Source: Dastarcus helophoroides (taxonomy: Eukaryota; Arthropoda; Insecta; Coleoptera; Bothrideridae). Taken from it: DNA of 64,000 bases. Each line of letters begins with the position of its first letter. The stretch's first letter is position 1. A program made the translations under genes and the position numbers. The notes beneath the pieces were generated by a model. The model was not told where the DNA came from, ran no database searches, and was given only the letters and a program-made list of their open reading frames with translations. The DNA lies in assembly GCA_028583605.1 (NCBI GenBank), contig CM053333.1, positions 12,361,638-12,425,637 of the forward strand, written 5' to 3'. Shown in pieces: positions 43,797 through 55,141 of the stretch.

Positions 43797-45220
43797 TGCG
43801 GCTCGATTTTCTTTAATACGCGCTATTGTTTCCTAGGGTTACTCGAAATTAAGCGTTTTTGTCAACAATATGGAGCCTAAGCATGTTGATATTGAAAAGG
43901 CATGGCCAGCGCACACTATTTTTTTTTTAGAAAGATCGTCACACTGCACACATATGTCAAGACCACAAAATGCCAAAAGCGGGTTATATAACACTCGAGA
44001 ATGTTTTGCTTCGACACTAACTACTACTAAATAAACATAAAAAAATTCTTTAACAACCTAAAGAGCGCTCATGCTTCGCAACAATATAGACAGACGACAG
44101 ATTGGTTGGTATTAACCTTTTAGGGATATTTACGTCGCGAAGGTCAACGGACATGATTGTGCGCGGTAAATTTAAATTCCTCGCTGCAAACCCAATTCTC
44201 GTCGTTTTGCACTATTTACTCGCTTTGTCACTCTTTCGTCGCTTAGCCGCGGAAAGTATATTAATACACACAACAAAGGATGCTATTTGTATTTCAAAAT
44301 ATACATGAATAACAAATTAGTTTCCGAAAATGATCGATTTTGTAAAACTAAACAGTCACGGTGGAAGAGACGTGGAACCTAAAAAATTGACGTGGCTGAT
44401 TTTGAATATGATCGCCGCGTTTGGTTATTTTTTAAAGAATTTACATGCGCGTTTTCGTTTTGGATCAAGAAAACTGGAACTTTTAAAGTGAAGAATGCGA
44501 TTATTTATCTCTTATCATATTTTATAACTTGAAAAAAAATCTCGAATAGAATATCTATTCAATAACTTTGATATTTTAGTATGTAATTGCTTATAATGTA
44601 GCTTTAATGTATTATGCGAAAATTCACAATAAGAATTATTTTAGATCAATTTGGTCCAAGTTATCACGGCTCATATTTCGTAACAATTAAATGAATTGAA
44701 TAATTATAAAATTAAAAAAAGACCACGATACAAGCTTTATTTGGATAATTTTACGTTCATCCTTTCATTTAATTTCCTAAATTAATTATTACAACAATTG
44801 AAATGGTTATCGAAGATTATTTTTAACTTAATTATTTGATTAGATGTTTTATGCGGGTCACTGCTGGGGCGTTTTATTTTTAAATATTCATATTTTACGC
44901 TTTAGGAAACATTTAAATAACTATGCAAAGTTAGCTGCAGAAAAAATAAAGTTCTAACACAAGCCTGTAGCCAGCATTTATCTGAAAGGAGGCAACTAAA
45001 ATTTCAGAAGGAACAAGAATCAATAAGAAGAAGAAAGTTTGTTTCCAAATTATGTGAAGTTAAAATAATTAAAATTGAGAAATCTATAGAAAACTTATTT
45101 ACTTATTTTTAAAGTGAATACTCCTTTAGGCGCTCTAAGCGACTAAGGATAGGGAAAAAATGCATGGAATTAAGTATAATAAGTATATGTAATATACTTA
45201 TATTTATATTGCGTTACCAA
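43797..45220. other. Upstream region of larp, no gene seen
   Basis: Presumably holds the larp promoter and 5' UTR in its first few hundred bases. A 68-codon plus-strand frame at 44102-44308 shows no recognisable domain. The rest is AT-rich. Confidence 0.4.
43984..43991 (-). promoter_or_regulatory. Possible TATA-like element upstream of larp exon 1
   Basis: TTATATAA lies about 190 bp upstream of the larp ATG on the coding strand. No clear initiator is visible and the region is AT-rich, so this may be fortuitous. Confidence 0.2.
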
Positions 45221-45224
45221 AAAA

Positions 45225-45285
45225 GGCAATTTGAACTAGTTGAACTACTAGTCGATTGCTCTACCACTGCGCCACTCCGGACATT
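45225..45285 (-). repeat. tRNA-derived SINE head
   Basis: The minus strand carries TGGCGCAGTGGTAGAGC, a near-perfect tRNA A box and D-arm, followed 38 bp later by AGTTCAAATT, a weak B box. The anticodon and T arms are shortened and do not fold as a tRNA, so this is a SINE or degraded tRNA. Confidence 0.55.
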
Positions 45286-45307
45286 TAATGACAATTCTTA
45301 AAACGTT

Positions 45308-45362
45308 TTCAACACTCGGATAATCCGACATCTGGCTAATCCGGCACCCGTTAATCCGGGTG
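45308..45362. mobile_element. Possible pogo/Tigger-type terminus
   Basis: CACTCGGATAATCCGACA, GGCTAATCCGGCACCCG and TTAATCCGGG are repeated short motifs typical of subterminal DNA of pogo-like elements. No partner end or transposase is visible. Confidence 0.35.
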
Positions 45363-45610
45363 AAAACATAAAAAAGAAAAATTAAGGGAGCCAAAATAAA
45401 AATATGAAACAGAAAATTGGGGGGGGGGCAAAATGAAAATATGAAGAAGAATAATGGGGAGGGGATAAAAAAAGGGGGACACCATGAAAATACATAAAAA
45501 AGAGAGATTGGGGGGGATAACAATTTGGGGCATCATAAAAATATATAAAAACGAAAAATTGGGGGGGGGGGCAAAATGAAAATGTATAAAAAAAGAAAAT
45601 TTGAGGGTAT
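45360..45610 (+). repeat. G-tract minisatellite
   Basis: About five imperfect copies of a 40-60 bp unit: AAAATGAAAATATAAAAA, AGAAAAATT, then a run of 6-12 G. The five G runs lie near 45420, 45457, 45474, 45510 and 45560. Confidence 0.65.
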
Positions 45611-47744
45611 AGGGAGGGGCGAGTGGATGTTAGTAGCCATCCTCAATTCTTTTGTTTCTTCCCCGGCCGACATTTCTATTTTGATACATCAAAACTCTTG
45701 AATTAGACAAATTGTTTTTAAAACGACGTTTAATGTTGGTTCTGCAGTAGAATAAAGACTCTCAATTTTTCAATTTTACTGCCGCATAGCCGCAAAGATA
45801 AGAAATGCGATAAGCAAAATAAACATCGCCGAGCCGTGGCGAGAATAATGTATGTCATACAGTCAAAGTGATTGAGTTAACGCCATATAATTAAGCATTG
45901 ATTCAATCAACGATTTAAGTCATGGAATATAAAAGGAGGATAGTGCACGATCGTAGAAAACCGCGTCGAAAAAGCGTCTAAAGAGTAGGTAGTACGTGCT
46001 CGTGATATCAGAAATGATGGATTTCTAGTACCATTGAGAAACGAAGTAAATAAATATGGCTATTAATCAGCTGTTGAAAAAGTGAGGAAAGAAATAGTCG
46101 TAGCTACTCCACTTTCTATACGCATTTCGGTCAAATTTTTATAAATGGCCAAATTGGGGCGTACACCATCCTTATTCTATAATCCATGACTTTAGTATCT
46201 GGTTAACGCATACAGGCAACTTTAAATTCAGTGGTGTGTATTATTTGTTGCCTACCTTTTTTTAGGATTCCAATACCCATTTAGAAGTTGAAAATCTTTT
46301 CTTAGTGCCCACCTACGATACACACAACCGACGTGTGCAAAATTTCATTCTTGTAGAGCCACCCGTTTAGGCTGTGCGTTGTCTAGCAGTCAGTGTTAGA
46401 GTTTTACTAAATAGATTCGAAAATTTAGAAATAAAGTGTAAGAGAATTTACACTTTCAGTTTTAGCATTTTTTAAAACAGACATTTCAAATTCAATGCAT
46501 AAATTTTGAAAACAGACTTCAAACTAGACAAGGAATTGGAATAAAGATGAAATTTGAAGAAAAATTTCGAAATTTCGAGAAGATTTAAACATACATTTAA
46601 AAAAAAGGCTATTTATAAATCGAGATTATTTTCAATTTTTAAAAATATTAACTTTATAACTGTAATTTTAGGAAAAAAAGTAAAAACATACGCTTTTAAG
46701 TTTGACATTTTACTTAAAGTTTAGTAGTAGTAGTTTCGGTTATAAACCTGGTATGTAGCTACGTATTTATCTCAAAGGGAGCAACTGAAATTTTAAAAGG
46801 GGAACAGTCATAGGAAGAAAAATCAAAAATGTGAAGCGCCATGAAATTAGTAATTTTTAAAAACATTTTCAGTTTAAAGTCGAAATTTTGAAAAAACAAC
46901 TAGAAAATAAGGAAAATTGGATTAAATGCGAACACATTCCGAAACTGAAACCTACATTTTAAAGAAGGTGCATTTGAAACAAAAATTTAGTTTATAATGC
47001 CAATTTGAGGAAAAATGTAAATAAATAAAAACTTATATTTTCAGTTTTTGCTTTTTTTAAATAAAATTTCGATTCCAAACTCCATGTTTTTAAATTTGGA
47101 ATTACGACAAAGTATTTGGAGGTGGAAAAAAAGTGAATTTAATCTCCATATTTCAGTTTTAATCCCGTTTCCAGTTTAAACAGGAAAATTTCAAAATTAA
47201 TTTTGACTCTAATTAAAAAATTCAATTCATTCCTAAAAATTTGACATTTTGAAAACGAATTTAAATTCAAAATTTCGGGACTTTCCTTAATGAGTTTCTT
47301 AAAAAAGTTAAACGTTTATTATTATTTAAAGTTGAATGTTCAAGTAGACATTTTAAATACGAGAAAAAATAAAAATTTCCTAATAAACTCGAAGTTTCTT
47401 CCCGAAATATCAACTTCTTTTACGAAATTTCCAATTTTAACTTAAAATGTCTAATTTTCAGCTTTTTTAGACTACCTCTAATTTTAATCAAAATTCGATT
47501 TCCACCGACTTTTTCTTTAAATGCTGATAATTATCCTGTTGAAAATTCAATTTCCATTTCAAAATTTCAAACTGTTTATTGAAATTTGGACTTTAAGGTG
47601 TTTATTACTATCACGATTTCAGGAACAAAATTAAATATTTGAGTTTAAAGGCCAAAAATTCGACTTCGAAGCGTAACTTTTAGATAAAAAATGAAACATG
47701 GTAATTTTGAATCATCGATTTTTGAGAAAAAAAAAATGAGAAAT
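45611..47744. other. AT-rich intergenic DNA, decayed repeats
   Basis: No gene. ATATAAAAGGAGG at about 45927 could be the TATA of a degraded LTR. CGTGTGCAAAATTTCATTC near 46335 followed by GCTGTGCGTTGTC resembles LINE 3' tails. From 46.4 to 47.6 kb the sequence drifts towards the AAATTTCGA satellite type. Confidence 0.35.
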
Positions 47745-47850
47745 TCAAATACAAATCTTGTTTCTTGAAACCAAGAATGATTAAAAAACACAACAAAGGT
47801 TGCTCTAACGCGTTTCGATAGCCAAGCTGTCATATTCAGATACTCAAGTA
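47745..47850 (-). repeat. Dispersed repeat with hammerhead-like core, minus-strand copy
   Basis: On the minus strand: CTGAATATGACAGCTTGG, CTATCGAAACGCGTTAGAGC, AACCTTTGTTGTG, then AATCATTCTTGGTTTCA. The core is mutated (CTGAATA). Confidence 0.6.
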
Positions 47851-48239
47851 TCTCTCAGTACCTCTCTGACAGATAAATAGAAACAAACCTAAGTAAACCT
47901 AGTAGTTGCTAGATTGGAACTTTCAGTCGTCCGAGGTAGTACCACCCCACGTATTACTAGGAGGCGGTGAAATGGTGCTTACATCATGTTTCCATCTCTG
48001 ACACGTGAGTCGGTTTCTGCTATTCTTCTTTCCTCATCCTGTCCTTTTCCTTGTTTCCCTTTTTCATCTACTCTGATTTTTTCTTCTAATTATTAAAATC
48101 AAAGATGATGGATTCTCTTCGTATAAAAATTCCGGACGTAAACTACCCTCCCGTTCGGATGTCCGGACGGAGGGTAAACGAGGGAATCCAAAATCGACGG
48201 AAAATTTTAATGTACCACGGGCCAAGTTTCTTTCAAACA

Positions 48240-48960
48240 ATTCAGTCAAAATTCAATTCTGTAACATTCGGGGTCTAAACTCAAATCTAAACTCGGTTCA
48301 TCAACACCTTCAAAATTAAAAAACCCATGTGCGCTCTCTGACAGAAACCCAAGTCTCCCCATCCATCAATACAGTCCATTTGCTTTGCCCTAACTACGAC
48401 TTGCACACAAAATTTCGACGCAAGAGAGGAAATTGTGCTTTTACGCGAAGCGACCTGTCCTGTCAACGAGAAGAAGTACTGGAATCTGCTGATCATGATG
48501 TGATTTGGCTGAAAATCTGCTCCAAAAGCGAAGTAATATTTATCTGTTCACTTTATTTATCTCCAAACGACTCCTCCTACAGATAGCTCTTCTCTTATCA
48601 CTCCGTAATCTTTGATCACCTTCAGATGAATTATCCAAACGCTGAGGTTGTCTTTCTCGGTGACTTCAACGTACACAACATCCTCTGGTTGAAAGTTTCT
48701 CCCCGAACTGACGACGCGGGAAGGGTGGCAGAGGCATTCGCCATCACTTGTGGACTATCGCAATTAGTTGAGGAACCAACAAGAATTCCAGATGTAGAAA
48801 TCCATCAATCTAATCTACTCGACCTTTTCCTTACAAATTTACCAAATTCGTATAAAATCTCTGCGACATCACCGCTTGGAAATTAGGATCACAAGCTTGT
48901 AGCAGCCTCTCGCTCGCTTCATATACTCCTTCCCAGACGCAGTCCTGTAGGGTTTGGCAC
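48240..48960 (+). pseudogene. LINE endonuclease domain, broken
   Basis: Pieces of an exonuclease-endonuclease-phosphatase fold: CNIRGLNSNLNSVHQHLQ, the catalytic-Glu block LTETQ, GDFNVHN with the catalytic Asp/Asn, and DHKLVA for the final Asp-His. In-frame stops occur after HLQN, after NDSSYR and just before DHKLVA. The linker to the reverse transcriptase continues to about 49440 with SWFSKKCARAVSCKNRAYRR. Confidence 0.8.
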
Positions 48961-49659
48961 TTTAACTCTGCAAACTGGGAAGAATTAAGAGACTTCTTTG
49001 CATCTTTCCCATGGCAGGAAGTCTGGTTTAACTCAGACAACCCTTCCTTAGTCGCCGAATCCATCACGGAAACTATCCTGATTGGTATAGAATACTCAAT
49101 TCCCCACTCCCTAAAGAAGTCTGCCTCCAGTAAATCTTGGTTCAGTAAAAAATGTGCTCGGGCTGTCTCTTGCAAAAATCGCGCATATCGGCGTTGGCGA
49201 AATAATCCCTCAATTGAGACTCAGACCATATTTGTAGATGCACGAAATTTTTGTAAACATGTTATTGACGAGGCAAAAGGTGATTTCGATTGTAAAATGC
49301 GCCAGAGGCTTATCAACTGTCCGAATGGTTCCAGGTCCTTTGGGGATTTGCAAAGTCGATTGGAAAGAATTTTACACCTTCAAATTTTCCACCTTTACTC
49401 GATGAAAATAGCAATATTGCTACTACCTCCAAGAGAAAGGTTGACATGTTAGCCTTAATGTTTGCTGAAAATTCCAATCTTGATTCTCGCAACGCAGAAC
49501 CTCCTATTCTTCCTAAGGTTGGCACTTCAATGCCTGAAGTTTTTTTCAGACAACACACAATCAGGAAGATTTTATTTGAGCTCGACACATTGATAGTATT
49601 CCCGCTATTGTTCTTAAGAAGTGCGCCCCAGAGTTGACTTCTGTCCTAAGCAAATTGTT

Positions 49660-50515
49660 CACACTCTCTTACAACAAAGGTGTATTCCCTAACATCTGGA
49701 AATCTGCTAGAGTGCAACCTGTCCCTAAAAAGGGAAAAAGGAATCTGGCTAACAACTATCGCCCTATATCTTTGTCGTTACATCTAAAGTGACGGAAAAG
49801 GTTATCAACATCGAGATTCTCAAATATCTGGAGGAAAATAGAATCATCTCCGACAGGCAATACGGTTTTAGACAACAACGTTCCACTGGCGATCTACTGG
49901 CATATGTTACTCATATATGTAACTCAGCTATGGAAAAACATGTTGAGGCTAGGATTGTGGCATTGGACATCTGCTTTCGGCAGAGTCTGGCACCGATCTC
50001 TTCTTCCCAAATTAACATCTTATGGTTTTCCTTCTGGACTCTGTCATTTGATATCCCATTTTCTCGCTGACAGATCTCTTCAGGTCGTCGTGGATGGCAT
50101 CTCATCCGAGACATTTACGATTAACGCAGGGGTGCCTCAGGGGTCTGTTCTGTCTCCCACTCTATTTCTGTTACACATAAACGATCTCTTATCTTCAATT
50201 TCCAATCCTACATACAGCTACGCAGATGATAGCAACCTTGTGTCATCTTTTTTCTCCGACAAACCATTATCTATCGCTGCTTCAGATCGACTACGGAAAC
50301 AGCAGATACAGACGATTAATCGGGATCTCGGGATTATTCTGGAATGGGGTAAGAACAATTTGGTCGACTTCAACGCTTCAAAAACTCAGGCCGAGGTTTT
50401 CTCTAAGAAAACATCAAGAAATAATGCAACAAACATACTAATGGACGGTAAAATCCTTCCGATGGGATCTAATCTATCTATCCTAGGAGTGAATGCGAGC
50501 ACTAAGTTCTCTTGA
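49660..50515 (+). pseudogene. LINE reverse transcriptase domain, broken
   Basis: Motifs in order: VPKKGKRNLANNYRPISL, FADRSLQVVVDG-like block (HFLADRSLQVVVDG), GVPQGSVLSPTLFLLHINDL, and the catalytic YADDS at 50219-50233. A stop after LSLHLK and a frame change near 49970 break it. The region after YADD is still open to 50512. Confidence 0.88.
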
Positions 50516-50694
50516 GATGATTATGTGCGCGCCATTGCCAAATCCGCCTCTCAGAAGCTAGGTTTTCTTTTTAGAGCTAAAAAGTACATCAAATCTCATC
50601 AACTATTAACATTACACAAAGCTCAAGTTAGGCTAACACTAGCCAGTACTGTTCTTATGTTTGGAGTTCAGCCCCAAAACACACTTTAGCTCTC

Positions 50695-51100
50695 TTGGAT
50701 TCAATTCAAAGAAGAGCTATTCGCCTAATTGATGACGAGAGTCTGACCGATTCTCTCGAAACACTAGAGCACAGACGTATGGTTGGTGACTTGTCTCTTT
50801 TCTACAAATACTGTCATGGAAGATGCTCGCAGGAACTAATAGGATTGATCCCCCCAAGAGCAAGATTCTTGAGGCGTACTAGACAGTCGAAGACAGCAAA
50901 TTCCTGTGCGGTCCAGCTTGACACAGTGAGGACTTCTGTCTTATGGAGATTCTTTTTTCTATAGAATTTCCAAGTTATGGAACTTGTTGCCGAAAGGAAT
51001 TTTCCTCAAAAATTACAACCTATCCTTGTTTAAGAAGGCGGTTCATCGCCATCTATCCTTGTTTCCGTATCCTACTCGCAGTGCTTTGAAAGCATAATGG
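50695..51100 (+). pseudogene. LINE ORF2 C-terminal region
   Basis: MDSIQRRAIRLIDDESLTDS, LEHRRMVGDLSLFYKYCHGR and CSQELIGLIPPR are the conserved tail that follows the reverse transcriptase in jockey/CR1-type elements. The frame then shifts and continues with LWNLLPKGIF-like and LSLFPYPTRSALKA segments. Confidence 0.82.
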
Positions 51101-51130
51101 GGTTACCCTTTGCGAGTGGATTAAACTTTA

Positions 51131-51420
51131 AAAAAAATGTTTGATATATTTTAATAATTTGGAATTTTATCTCAAAATCTTAACTTTTTTTCGACATTTC
51201 AGGCTTACGTTTTCAATTTTTTGAGGTTAAACTGGAAATTTAGACAACAATTTAGATTCCAATTTTAAAAATTATGGAAGATTTAAATAAAATAGGGATT
51301 TAAAAACTTTATTCGAAATGCTAGGAAGACAGTTAAAAGTCTGAGAAATAGACTCAAAATTATTAAATAAAGCTCGAACATTTTTCTGTTTCTTTCTGTC
51401 TCTTTGTTTTGATTTTTTTT
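51131..51420. other. AT-rich DNA between two repeats
   Basis: Nothing recognisable. Confidence 0.4.
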
Positions 51421-51421
51421 T

Positions 51422-51646
51422 TGGTGAAACCGACTGGTCCTTGGTTATCTTCAAAAATTGAAATACATATCATCTTTAGAGATCTGAAGATAATAGCTTG
51501 GCCATCGAAAAGCGTTAGAACAACTTTTGTTGTATTTTTTAATTTTTCTTGGTTTCAGGGGACATGATTTGTATTTCAATTTTTAAAAATTTTGAAAACC
51601 AATATTTCAATTTTTGAAGATAATTAAGGGCAAGCCCGTTCCACCT
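51422..51646. mobile_element. Foldback/MITE-like repeat carrying the hammerhead-like core
   Basis: The arms 51422-51466 and 51601-51645 are inverted copies (GGTCCTTGGTTATCTTCAAA, AATTGAAATAC; GGTGGAACGGGCTTGCC read on the minus strand). Between them lies a plus-strand copy of the dispersed block: CTGAAGATAATAGCTTGGCC, ATCGAAAAGCGTTAGAAC, and TTTCTTGGTTTCAGGGGACA. This is the most complete example in the window and shows that the family has terminal inverted repeats. Confidence 0.6.
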
Positions 51647-52228
51647 AAAATTGCGAACAAACAATTTTCTTTTTTATTATAATTTTGTTGCATAGAGTAC
51701 GCAGCTAACTTAACTATTTGATTTATTTAAAGGGAGTTTGTAAGCTGAGATCAAACTGAAACTCATTTTTATACATATACAGGACATGGAACGCCATTAT
51801 TAGTTCAATTAACTTTGATAATATGACAATAAATAAAATTTTGTATCAAATTACATAAAAATATGAGAGGAATCCATACATTAGCAACATCTGTGCATTT
51901 CCATCGAATTCTTTGAATGTTCCGATTTCTAAGGTTGGCTAAAATATATAAGGAAATCTGCAAAAATATTATGCTTTTGAATATTTCTCTGCATTTAAAA
52001 CTAATCAATAAAGTGTTACAGAAATACCAATAAAACAGCTTAAAATCTATCTGAAGGAAAACTGGGAGAAACCAAAAGTTCACGAAAGAACAGCATAACT
52101 CTACTCAGCAGCAAAGGCAACTTCTCAAAAAAGTGAGATACATACTAAAAGAGTTTTAGATAAAATAAAAAGTCGATATTTTGAGGCTTAGAGTTTTTTT
52201 TTGCAGAACTCTTAAACTTTGGATTTTT
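51647..52228. other. AT-rich intergenic DNA
   Basis: No gene. A 92-codon minus-strand frame at 52083-51805 lacks recognisable motifs. Confidence 0.35.
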
Positions 52229-52324
52229 TTGCCAAATGGAGTTTGCCCCCATAATTATAACTTATTCTCATGTAAAACGTCATTTATCTTCATTTCCGCA
52301 CCACTTGCAGTGCCCAAGGCAACA
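52229..52324 (+). pseudogene. Second LINE 3'-end fragment
   Basis: The translation LPNGVCPHNYNLFSCK, then ISAPLAVPKAT, parallels the C-terminus of the LINE at 48-51 kb (LPKGIFLKNYNLSLFKK, PYPTRSALKA). It is a separate, more diverged insertion of the same broad family. Confidence 0.55.
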
Positions 52325-53368
52325 TTTTCACTAAAACACCATAATTTCTAAGTTAAAGTTAACATTTTTAGATTAGGAGTTGAAATGTGCAATTAAAATC
52401 GGAAAATTGATAAAAAAAAACTTGAATTTTTACGATTCAAAGTAAACTTTTAAGGAAAAAAAATCAAAATTTTGGAATTGGAATTTTGAGAAGTGAAAGT
52501 ATCGAAGAAAAGTCAATAGTGCGAATTATCTTCACAATTATTTTAAGTAATTGTGAAATAAAATGCTTCCTAATTCTAGTGTAAAAGTATTTACCCGTTT
52601 ATCCTTTGTAAAAGTTTTCACACACTTCACTTTTCATTATTCAATTTCTATTAAATGATTCTGTTTTTTATTTTGTTTGAAATTAGACTATATATGGAGT
52701 CACTTTGCCAACCTATGCAGTGGCGTGCAGTGCCAGAGGCAGGGTAGGCAATTAGATATTCGATGATTCCGATATAAACAAAAGTAAACGTTGGATTAAA
52801 TTTGACCCAGTAAAAATCATTGTTTTCTTACAGGCTAGAAAATTCTTATACTATTCGCACGTTTAAAAATGAAACACTAAATTTCTATGTTATTAAACTT
52901 CTCAGTCCAGATATTTTTTTTTTCGAAATTAATAGTTCATTTGTAATTGTCATAGATATTCAAACACAAGATTAAGTGAAGGAATTTTCTATGTATTTTA
53001 AAATGATTTGGACGCCAATGAAGGTTTTTTAGCCGATGTAAGTGTTTTTACGATGATCCCATTTTCACTACATTTTTGTACGGCCACTAATAGTGCAATA
53101 AACCACAGAACAGTTCAAAGCTTTTTATAAAATAAAACGAATAAATTCAGTATGTACTAATAAACACTACAAACCACACACGAAACGTAGATGTAGACAA
53201 AAAGACTAACGAAATGCATTATTTGTAAATATTTAGGGGATTTACCGAAATAGAAATTTCTAATGTATTGTACCTCTACCGTAACACAGAGACTGTCACA
53301 CAGATGTCGCTGCCATGTTAACATATTAGCTCTTAAGTGCCCAATGATGCTTACATGCATCAGCCACA

Positions 53369-54465
53369 CAGTGTTACCAGGTTGGGGGATTTCCCCCTAG
53401 ATTTAGTGAGTGGAATTTAGACGGTCTGGGGGAAAATCTAGGGGAAACATTTTTTTAGGGGATTCGTTTAGGGGATTTACAAACTTCCTTAAATTAAAGT
53501 TGAAACAAAAAACGAAGAAAGATTTAAGTTCAAAAGAGAAATTACAAATAATTTATTGTTAAAATATTAACGACAATATAAAAACATGCTTAACAATAAG
53601 TACATTCTGAAATTAGCCAGATGACAACAGCAAGCGGAGAACAACGAATCAGTCATATTCCTTGCTTGCTACCTCATTACTAAGTTTGCCATTTTCAAAT
53701 GCCAGCGTTGAAAGATCATTTTCGATAATGGATATTGTCAAGAAGAAGCTTCGAAATCAAATGTCGGTAAAGACTGCTGAAGCCATTCTGCGAGTGAAAG
53801 ACAATTTGCCAAATCTGCATTATTTGAACCTACAAAAAAAGGCTTAAAAAATTTTCTAGCCGAGAAATGTATAATAGTGAAGTAGATGAAACTGTGATCA
53901 ATACTTTATGAGAGCTTTAAACTGTGGTTTAAAAATTTTAAGAGATTTTAACTAGTTACCAATTCATAAATTGTAATTAAATTTATTATTTATATGATAT
54001 TATGTTATAAAAATGTTTTATTTTCACTATATTATCGCTTGTACTAAAAAATATGTTTTTTAGGAAAAATGTTTTAAACTAAAAGAAAAAAACAAGAGTT
54101 TTCTGTATTTTAAATCATAATAAAATACTATTTTACATTAAACATAAAATGTATTGATTATTAGATTTTTGATTTAAAAATAATAATTAAAATCAGCAGA
54201 CATTTGATAATTTATTAACGTTTCTGACCGATTAATTGATCTTAAAAAAAAATATTCTAAAATATGTACTTCGAGATTTCTTCAAGTTTTTCACATGCAA
54301 ATTTTTAATTCATTTATACCTAATTTATTTATTACTTAAACAAATTCAAAAAAATATCAGACGTTTGAAAATTTCAGTCATTTAATTTAGGGGATTTTTT
54401 TTTCAATCTAGGGGATTTTGAGTGGCCGTTTAGGAGAAAGTGGATGAGTCCATCTGGTAACACTG
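53369..54465 (+). mobile_element. hAT element remnant, 1097 bp with intact ends
   Basis: Terminal inverted repeats CAGTGTTACCAG and CTGGTAACACTG are perfect. They are flanked by CAGCCACA and CAACCACA, an 8 bp target duplication with one change, as expected for hAT elements. Subterminal repeats of TAGGGGATTT in both orientations lie at both ends. Internally only the end of a transposase gene remains, so this is an internally deleted, non-autonomous copy. Confidence 0.85.
53638..53847 (+). pseudogene. hAT transposase C-terminal dimerisation domain fragment
   Basis: The frame holds LLSLPFSNASVERSFSIMDI and VKKKLRNQMSVKTAEAILRV, the conserved hAT family dimerisation domain (hATC) at the extreme C-terminus of the transposase. 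The stop is at 53845-53847. The catalytic RNase H-like domain and the BED zinc finger are missing. It lies inside an element with intact ends. Confidence 0.85.
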
Positions 54466-54599
54466 CAACCACAATAATTTTCTCCACTGGCAAAGTTAGA
54501 TGGTTTTCCTCTCTAGAAGCTCTCTGATGCAGTTATGCATAATTCTATTTATCGTTGAAACTCGCACATAACCTCATTTCGCGTATGGTTTTTATTCAA

Positions 54600-54732
54600 T
54601 TCAGTGCATTGTCAACGTGACAAGACTCTGCTCAAAACTGATACTTGGGTGCTTTTGGATGCTAAATTTTATAGTTGTTTTATAAAATCTTTAAAAATAA
54701 AAAAAATCTGGTGATATCTTCATACAAAGAGG
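54600..54732 (+). other. Possible 5' UTR exon of the piggyBac gene
   Basis: ACAAAGAGG|GTAAGT (donor near 54733) and the acceptor TTATTTTCTAG immediately before the transposase ATG at 55142 suggest an untranslated first exon and a ~410 bp intron. This is inferred only from the two splice-like sites. Confidence 0.35.
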
Positions 54733-54822
54733 GTAAGTAAACTTTATTAAATATAAAAAACAAGCAAAATTTTTCTTTCTATTTGCGAAAACATCTGTAA
54801 TTCATCTGAGAATCACGTTATG

Positions 54823-54957
54823 TGTCACTGCTCGGCACTAGCATCAATCAGAGGATCCACGCTGGGGGACTTCTGGCCTAGTATGGCCAGTCTGAGAGAG
54901 GCGCATCCAAGGGACGTTCTTCAGTTTCTCAACAAGGTTGGGTGGCTGAATGAATGA
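54823..54957 (+). pseudogene. LINE ORF2 3'-terminal fragment
   Basis: A 44-codon open segment, CHCSALASIRGSTLG, then MASLREAHPRDVLQFLNKVG and WLNE before TGA, matches the usual end of LINE ORF2 proteins (CPALxxxR...PxxVLxFLxxTGWL). It is a short 5'-truncated insertion between the possible first exon and the coding exon of the piggyBac gene. Clade not resolved. Confidence 0.6.
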
Positions 54958-55141
54958 CCAAGGACATTTCAATCACGGGGATAGCACAATGGGCCCGGAA
55001 AGGGTGGCCTAAGTGCTGTCCTAAACTTTAGGCAACCCACAACGAATCCAGAACCATGTATGTACTACATAAAATGTTTAATAAATACTAGTACATTTAT
55101 ATTTTCCACTTTTTAACGGGTATTTCATAATTATTTTCTAG

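Larger units (their letters stand above)
47880..51130 (+). mobile_element. Jockey/CR1-like LINE, nearly full length but decayed
   Basis: A non-LTR retrotransposon with an apurinic endonuclease, reverse transcriptase and conserved C-terminal region in order. The 5' part at 47920-48000 (GTCCGAGGTAGTACCACCCC, then GAGGCGGTGAAATGG) looks like untranslated leader. The 3' end is near GGGGTTACCCTTTGCGAGTG at about 51100. Many stops and frameshifts interrupt the frame, so the copy is inactive. Confidence 0.85.

Noticed and set aside
44102..44308. 68-codon plus-strand frame upstream of larp.
   Set aside because: Leu/Ile-rich but with no recognisable family, and it lies in the probable larp promoter region.
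45225..45285. Functional tRNA gene.
   Set aside because: Excellent A box, but the body is about 20 bases too short and lacks a proper T arm.
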